Below, piece after piece: positions 58,465 to 64,000 of a stretch of DNA of 64,000 bases. The notes under the pieces are model-generated. The model did no database searches. It saw only the letters and a program-made list of their open reading frames with translations, and was not told where the DNA came from. The position numbers and the translations under genes are program-made. This DNA comes from Siphonodentalium dalli (taxonomy: Eukaryota; Mollusca; Scaphopoda; Gadilida; Siphonodentaliidae), in the NCBI GenBank assembly GCA_032622095.1, contig CP136065.1, positions 156,121,577-156,185,576 of the forward strand. The letters run 5' to 3'. Numbering within the stretch: position 1 is the first letter of the stretch; each line of letters opens with the position of its first letter.

Positions 58465-60905
58465 TAGGCCACCACACGAATCAATCCCGACAGCTGCTGC
58501 TTCAAGAAAGTAATGTCTTTCCGCAAGGAAAACAACTGCGAGTCTCTTTGGTTATGTGTACCATATCTATATCCCATTCGAGTGTCTGCAAAACTTGGTT
58601 TCCTGTAATTATGCCATGATGAATCGTATTGCTGACGTTGCGTGTTACTGACCATTCTCCGCTGCCTGTGTGTAAAACTTGGTAGGTAGCTGTGATTCTG
58701 CATTTTCCGTGGTCTCACTATCTGAATATCCCGCCAGTCCTTGTCAAGAATCTGATGTGAGTATTTAATACTCTTTGTAAGAACTTTGGTTCCAATTATG
58801 CTGGGCCAGTTATCGCGGTATAACTCGCTGCGGACTTCTCTGTGCGAATTTATGAATTGCTTATTTCTACCATGCGGTTAATTGAGTCGGAATGCATGGT
58901 AGGGAGAACAGAGGAGAAGCATATCTCTGCTGTATATATGCCGGGGTGGGTGGGTGGTCAAAGCCACCAACAAGCAATTTTTTCCGCAACTAAAAAAAAC
59001 ATTTCCTGCTTGTTTTTTAGTGTTTTGGCAATGAGTTGGGCTTCAAAACCACTTTGAATGAGAGAAATGATGTAATTCTAACTGGTAAACTGACTGCAGG
59101 CAGTTATCGTGTTGTATTTGTTGCAAATTTTGAAATCCAAGATGGCCGCTGGCAGCCATGTTTTTTTGGACGAATGACCTCAAAATGACTCATTCCTATT
59201 TACATGTCCATGTTAACATCCATGATAAATAGTATGCACAGAAATTCATATACAGCTGTTTACAGTGAATTTCCCCCCGCAAATCTCTGTTTTAGTGTTA
59301 AAAGGGGGGTGGGTGTCAAAAAATGGTCGGAAAAAACTGCCGTAAACGGAAAAAAAATTGGTGGTGGGTACAAAAAATGATCGAAAGGGAAAAAATGCCA
59401 TACGCGCCTGAATTATTTTTCCGACCCCCCCCCCCCCCCCTGACATGGATGGTAACTTTACGTACATTATTGTACATTGTCGTGTTGTCGTCCTCCAACC
59501 ACCGCAGAAGACCTTTCAACCTTTGGCCGGGTCTAACAACACATTGTACTTCCTCGTTCCCAACAGACAGCTTATGATCCTTATAACAGAATCTCCGAGA
59601 ATCAAATGCACTGAAGTTTCACTGACCACTTGCTCTCGGTCGGTGTCGACATCGTTTCCAATTTCGTACTTGCACATTTCTTCTATGTCTTCCCCGTTTT
59701 CAAATGGAATTGACTCCAATGATAGATTCTGATCCTCAAAGCAGCCGAATCTGTTTGATGTAGTGATTTGGATATCAGAAACCATTTTCGATTTCCCGCG
59801 ATGTTGCCGTGTCAGATTTTAATTCGTCGCCCCAAGAGCCACCAGTTTCATGCATTGAAGTAGACGAATCGTCTCCTTCAATAATAGGTTTAATTGGAAC
59901 ATCGATCTTTTCCGACAATTGATCCTTCATACTGGTGACCATTTTCTTCAGTTTTATGTTTTCCGTTTTCAACCCATCAATGTCACTTTCTAGTTCCGAA
60001 ATTTTATTTTTGAGGCATGAGAATGTTCTTAACGTCCGCTATTTCATCATTCGTATGTTCGTGTTGCTCTCTCTGATCAAGTTTGTTTTCTTCAATGGTG
60101 ATCTGCAATTCATCTACGGACGACTTCAGCGTCGACGTTGAAATATAGTCGCCTTTCGTGACACTACTGACTTTTTTCTTTAGTCCAAATCGAATGGGTC
60201 CCATAGAGCGTTTTGGGGTATTGAATGTAACAGTTTTGTTTGGATCCCATTCAATAGGTTGCAGATGTTTTCTACCCGTGTCATGAATAAATGGAACACA
60301 AGTTTTAGCATGCACGTTGCTATTTCCTCTAAAAAACGGACAATTTCCTTTGACAAATACCTCACTAAGAACATCCGAAATATTTCCAATATCCACATTG
60401 AATCGTTGATAATTGTCGGGAAGCATATTTGTCAACCACCATGTAATATTTTGTTTAGGTCCCTGCAGCATGATTTTATTCTGGGTTCTAAATGCATGTA
60501 TGGTAACTTTACACGATTTGGTTCTTGTCGGTACATTCAATATATCCTCCACTTCAGCATTTTGATTGTCACAAACTATTCGCCATACAGCGCCGTTCTT
60601 TTCTTTTGACTTACCATCGTCCCAATATTTAGCTGTGAGTTCTTTTCTGTATGATTCAAAGCTCATCGTATCCATTTCAAATGGTATGCATCTTCCCTTA
60701 TTTTTCGCCTCAACACTTTCAAAATGTCAAACCATTCCTTCTTGTTTTTTTCTTTTACCACTTTGCCTATATTTAAAGAATATCCCCTCACTTATTGGTT
60801 ATTATTCGTTTCGACGTCCGTCTCTGTATTCCCGAAGTCTTCTATATCTCCCTTTAAATCGCTGGTTGCCATCTCGCCAATATCTTCGATGACCACGTCC
60901 AGTAA
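58465..60905 (-). pseudogene. ORF1 with coiled coil and SGNH-hydrolase-like block, split by an insertion
   Basis: From the N-terminus: an Arg/Gly-rich stretch (GRGHRRYWRDG, about 60900-60810); after stops, a 223-codon run (60675-60004) with an unrecognised folded domain; then, one frame over, a leucine/isoleucine heptad region (KISELESDIDGLKTENIKLK) typical of a trimer-forming coiled coil; an acidic linker; HLILGDSVIR with the GDS block I of SGNH hydrolases; RWLEDDNTTM and VRKVTIHV, where block III (GTN-like) would follow. The reading is then cut by ~580 foreign bases and resumes as RNKQFINSHREVRSELYRDN to the stop after LKQQLSGLIRVVA at 58465. Some non-LTR ORF1 proteins carry such an esterase-like domain with a coiled coil; they bind element RNA. 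At least four frame changes plus stops make it non-functional. Confidence 0.75.
58866..59445. mobile_element. ~580 bp insertion in the ORF1 remnant
   Basis: ORF1 coding similarity stops at VTIHV (plus 59446) and resumes at RNKQF (plus about 58860). The intervening DNA has a C run of 17 at one border, inverted ggtcggaaaaa / tttttccgacc near that end, and no coding similarity. A short direct repeat catg lies at both borders, but the exact ends and family are uncertain. Confidence 0.7.
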
Positions 60906-61019
60906 ATAAATTAGAAATAAGTATACATATTTCGTAGCACGACAATGTATGGGTGATGATATTCTCTTCCCGGAGAGCGATTTCGGTTTGCGTCCTGCAC
61001 ATCACGCGATTACTGTATG

Positions 61020-61140
61020 AAAATGGAGCTAAATGTGTCACAGATAAAGGTAACAGAAGAATGGCATTCACCTATTACATGTGATACATTAATCTAAAGG
61101 ATGAAATCTTGTTTATTTGATTTGTACATCATATATATTT
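61020..61140. repeat. Dispersed ~420 bp repeat, left part of the split copy
   Basis: aaaggtaacagaagaatg, catgtgatacattaatctaa and cttgtttatttgatttgtac match 31895-31985. The match breaks off after catatatatttg, and resumes at about 62337. Confidence 0.78.
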
Positions 61141-61304
61141 GTATTCACGGCAGTCCAATTGCCAAATTAGCCTTGAATTTATGCAAGCAGGTATATATTA
61201 CACACACATGTGCACCGTTGCAGTTCAAAAATAGCTTCGCGATATGAATTAGGGGAATATCCTCTCGATTCGTTCTCTACAAACGTGCGTTTTAGCAGCA
61301 TCTC

Positions 61305-61830
61305 TTGATTATAGGCAGCGAGCAACTTGCTCATACATGTTTCGTGGACTTATTTTATGGGAAGAAGTCGCTCTGTATTATCATAGTAGAACGTATCCTC
61401 TTGGAACTTGGTTTTACCCACATCTGTCGAGACCAACCATCATTTAATTCATCATACCTCATCCACTCATTAATACAAACTCTCGAAAACTGATACAAAC
61501 GACGGTGGACCTCCAAGATGGACACCGATTTGTAAAGACATATAAAAACAAATATCTCATTTGAGAATTACTTGCTTTCACCAAACGAAATAGCAAAGCT
61601 TACACATCCATGTACGACCAAGTTCCCATTCACATGTCATTGAGACTGGCCGTTATGTTCGCACGGTCGACGGAAAGTCACAAAGAGGGACATGCGTATA
61701 TGTCCAGAATTAACAAATGGCGTTGAAGATGAAATCCACTTTCTACTTCATTGTCCTTCCTATTCCAAATCGCGATCGCGTCCCTTTCTTCGCATTACTG
61801 ATGTAACTGGCCAAATTTGCGCCATTTAAA
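61305..61830 (+). pseudogene. Second non-LTR reverse transcriptase C-terminus (truncated)
   Basis: Plus-strand translation over three frames gives LELGFTHICRDQPSFNSSYL, IHSLIQTLEN, then NISFENYLLSPNEIAK, then HVIETGRYVRTVDGKSQRG, and finally RICPELTNGVEDEIHFLLHC and PSYSKSRSRPFL. The last blocks are the ETGRY..C..C..VEDE.HFL..C zinc-knuckle end that follows the reverse-transcriptase domain of many non-LTR elements. The first Cys of the usual CxxC pair lies at a frame change. Only the last ~175 residues are present, consistent with 5' truncation, and it stops at TAA near 61828. It differs in sequence from the element at 54575-60930, so it belongs to another family. Confidence 0.8.
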
Positions 61831-61895
61831 CCGGCTAACAGTTTTTATCGGCTTTCCTATCACAATCTGATAATGACTGCACTCCGAAAATAGAG

Positions 61896-62081
61896 ATACA
61901 GTAATGCCCTAAATAATCGACTGCTTAACCACAGCAGAATTATGGTTAATTTTTCGGATTTAGTCGGCTTGTTGCCATTCATCGGAAAGCTCTCCTCGAG
62001 CCATATTTCCGACTAAATCCTGAAAAATTACCCATAATTCTGCTGTGGTTAAGGAGTCGATTAATTAGAGCATTACTGTAT
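61896..62081. mobile_element. Hairpin MITE with TACAGTAATGC ends, ~185 bp
   Basis: tacagtaatgccctaaataa at the left pairs with ttaattagagcattactgta at the right; the arms continue with cgactgcttaaccacagcag / ctgctgtggttaaggagtcg and attatgg..aatttttc / gaaaaatt..ccataat. The loop is ~40 bp. TA borders and CAGTAATGC ends suggest a Tc1/mariner/pogo-type origin. Confidence 0.88.
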
Positions 62082-62336
62082 TGATCGACTCTGCATTTGC
62101 AAAGCGACGGCTATTACTTGCAGCCACACGCCCTCCTCCATAATTTCCGTACATTAAATCATACATGCGATGAGCATCACAATATTGGATATCACTGTCA
62201 TCATGCATGACATATTGTTAAATGCTGTTCAACGTTACCATATGCTTTGTGTTTTTGTTTGTTTGTTATAAATGTAAAATTTTAATTGTCCACATTTGTC
62301 AATTGTCCATGTTGAATTTATGACAATCAACTATCT

Positions 62337-62640
62337 ATCTATCTATATAATTTAAACTGGTGAATTAATAGGGGTAGATTTTTGTGTGTGTGAAATCTAT
62401 TCAACTAGCTGCGCGGTACTTCTGGGTTTTTTTTAGGTAAAAGTTTGCTGCTGGATAGCGCTGTAGTACACGTGTGCGGTTATTTTAAAAAGTAAACACA
62501 TTTCATGGTCTTTCTTGCATAGGATAATCTGGTGTCAATCTAGCTGGGTAAACATCACTGGAGTGGTCCACAGGCGTCAGTTCTGTTAATTTGGCTGGCA
62601 CGTTAACATTGTCATCTATGAGAAACGATTTAGATCGATA
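62337..62640. repeat. Dispersed ~420 bp repeat, right part of the split copy
   Basis: It matches 31995-32285: aatttaaactggtgaattaa, ttctgggttttt, ttattttaaaaagtaaacac, gtcaatctagctgggtaaac and catcactggagtgg. Confidence 0.8.
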
Positions 62641-63424
62641 AACAACAGTTGATACGGACAATATTGCCACTTCAATTTATATAACTGCTCAAGTTTGTTA
62701 TTCCATAGAGATATAACTGCAATTTGCGGTTACTCGTCCAATATATAGGTTAATTATTAGGCGCGGAGTTAACATGTGCAGTCTGGATGACCTAAGTGCA
62801 CCATGTGTGGGCGCGACACGGTGCATATAGTCGTTATAAGCAGTTCAAGAACAATGGAGAATGTGATTCGATTCCTGAAAATATCCATTCCTCACCAGTT
62901 AGTTTGCTGTTTAATGGTTATTTACAACGAACTAAATAAATAGAGTTACTCTTCATGAATTTGTGTAGGGAAACCAGAATCCGCATTAAACAAATTATGG
63001 CTGCTGATTGGTGGCATACACCTGAGGGCAAAGTCCATATGCAGGAAAAGAAAATCATACCCCACGTAAATCTGGAGATCGGCAGTCCACAAGCAGGTCT
63101 GTAATTATAGGATGTTAATTTGCCCGCCCTCAATTGACAGGAACAAGCCCACGATTATAACAACCCTAGTGCGAGAATTATTCAATCATTGTGACATGAT
63201 CATATATACCAAACCGTCATTATCACCACATGAACACGCCGTCAGTCGATATTGTGTACAGTTCCACCGATGTAAACAGCGGTCCAGAAAATACGGATTC
63301 GTCATCTCAGGTCTAGCCTCCCTAATCCGGGATTAGCTGGGCCGTCGAATGCCATGGTTTAGTTGTATGTTTAAGCTTATAAAACGCAAACAATAGATCT
63401 CAATTTAAAATAAAATAATCCCCT
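62641..63424. other. No recognisable gene
   Basis: Short open stretches at 62918-63133 (minus) and 63112-63336 (plus) show no motif, and no repeat was recognised. Confidence 0.35.
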
Positions 63425-64000
63425 CACGCTTTATATGTGTTATCGCTTCTCGCCTATACATTTCCAATCAAAATGTTCGTTGTCGTAATTAATTTTAATT
63501 ATTTTCTCTGTCGATAGAACGCGGCGGTCTGCATTAGGCAACTACGAATATTTAACTCAATGATACTACAGTTAAACTATGGGTCTGTCTGGTCCAGAGA
63601 TGACGAATGCGTCATTTAGACCTGGTGTATCGGTTTAAACCAAACCATTAGCTACCAAACGGCGGTTTAAGGTTTAAACCGGAGATGAAGAATCATCCGA
63701 AGAGTCCGGCAGGGTCCCGAATTTGTGGAAGGTATTTTTATGCTGCTAATTTTTCAACATATCCTCGCGCAAATACGCACATAATCGATCTATATTGTGA
63801 CATAGGTACATAACGTGATTATTTGATTCTGAAATAAGCAGATAATGGGCTCATATAGGTTATTCCGTTTTATGGTGCGGGCCACATTTAAAACACGTGT
63901 TAAAGAGCACTGTGTAGGAACTGTTACACCGGCAGTCGTTCTATCGCCGGTATTGTGATGGTTCTTGCCTGATTTGTTACGGTTCCTGATGATTGAAAAT
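63425..64000. repeat. Dispersed repeat shared with 46396-46660, then unclassified DNA
   Basis: 63425-63680 repeats the order seen at 46400-46650 (tatgtgttatcgcttctcgc, gatagaacgcgg, ggtccag, gatgacgaatgcgtca), followed by 'cggtttaa(a)cc' inverted phrases at 63630-63682. From 63700 to the end I see nothing. Confidence 0.6.

Larger units (their letters stand above)
54575..60930 (-). mobile_element. Non-LTR retrotransposon, near full length, inactive
   Basis: Minus-strand order: RG-rich ORF1 start (60905), ORF1 with coiled coil and SGNH-like block, ORF2 with endonuclease, reverse transcriptase and C-terminal zinc knuckle, then a (tctta)n tail at 54598-54573. Length is ~6.3 kb, including a ~580 bp insertion in ORF1. 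Many frameshifts and stops make it inactive. The 5' limit is estimated from where coding similarity stops, and I could not fix a target duplication. The clade is unassigned: endonuclease and reverse-transcriptase motifs are of the type widespread in cnidarian and lophotrochozoan genomes. Confidence 0.88.
61141..62336. mobile_element. ~1.2 kb insertion inside the dispersed repeat
   Basis: Compared with the intact copy (31985), about 1.2 kb is inserted between 'gatttgtacatcatatat' and 'atataatttaaactg'. It holds a truncated reverse-transcriptase C-terminus (61305-61830), a hairpin MITE (61896-62081) and ends with a (ctat)n tract at 62331-62347, which could be the tail of the retrotransposon insertion. 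Confidence 0.7.

Overview
This window looks like repeat-dense intergenic or intronic DNA from a lophotrochozoan animal, most likely a mollusc. The reasons are: no open reading frame reads as an intact host protein; AT-rich sequence packed with inverted repeats; multi-copy repeats of the type 'cagagttacggccctt', 'aaaggggcgataactct' and 'tcacctgagacgaagtctcc...gtccgtccgtccgtc' that I associate with molluscan (and some brachiopod) genomes; elements built like the bivalve 'pearl' / Helentron-associated elements; and a tRNA-derived SINE with a (tcaa)n tail. I could not run any search, so the taxon is an inference.

Layout. 1-7560: a ~7.56 kb element with long inverted arms (left arm with an 8 x 82 bp satellite), carrying inside it a dead non-LTR reverse-transcriptase fragment, a TTAA-ended MITE and a nested foldback element. 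7561-10945 and 16152-21002: two direct copies (A and B) of one segment; they differ by whole insertions, so each serves as the other's empty site. Copy B carries an 890 bp foldback element (17036-17925) and a 1,177 bp hAT-type element (19772-20948). 11037-12360: a DNA element with 99 bp terminal inverted repeats. 12866-15535: ~150 bp tandem repeats and a second nested foldback element. 21003-26966: degenerate repeats, then a TTGGGCCAACGTT array. 26967-27278: a solitary Helitron-like element. 28-32.3 kb: small motif clusters, a hairpin MITE and a dispersed repeat. 32.9-33.3 kb: SINE. 34.6-36.75 kb: ~140 bp tandem array. 36.7-39.1 kb: a 2.4 kb imperfect palindrome. 39.15-39.56 kb: L1-type reverse-transcriptase fragment. 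39736-41863: five Helitron-like elements of two families joined end to end with no spacer. 42-54.5 kb: more MITEs, hairpins and tandem duplications. 54575-60930 (minus): a nearly complete but dead non-LTR retrotransposon with ORF1 (RG-rich start, coiled coil, SGNH-hydrolase-like block) and ORF2 (endonuclease, reverse transcriptase, zinc knuckle). 61.0-62.6 kb: a dispersed repeat split by an insertion that contains another reverse-transcriptase C-terminus and a hairpin MITE. 62.6-64 kb: a further dispersed repeat.

Nothing here forms a working host pathway. The biology is that of a transposon community: retrotransposon ORFs (all broken), and many non-autonomous DNA elements (hAT, foldback, TTAA-type, TA-type, Helitron-like) whose structure and nesting order can be read directly.
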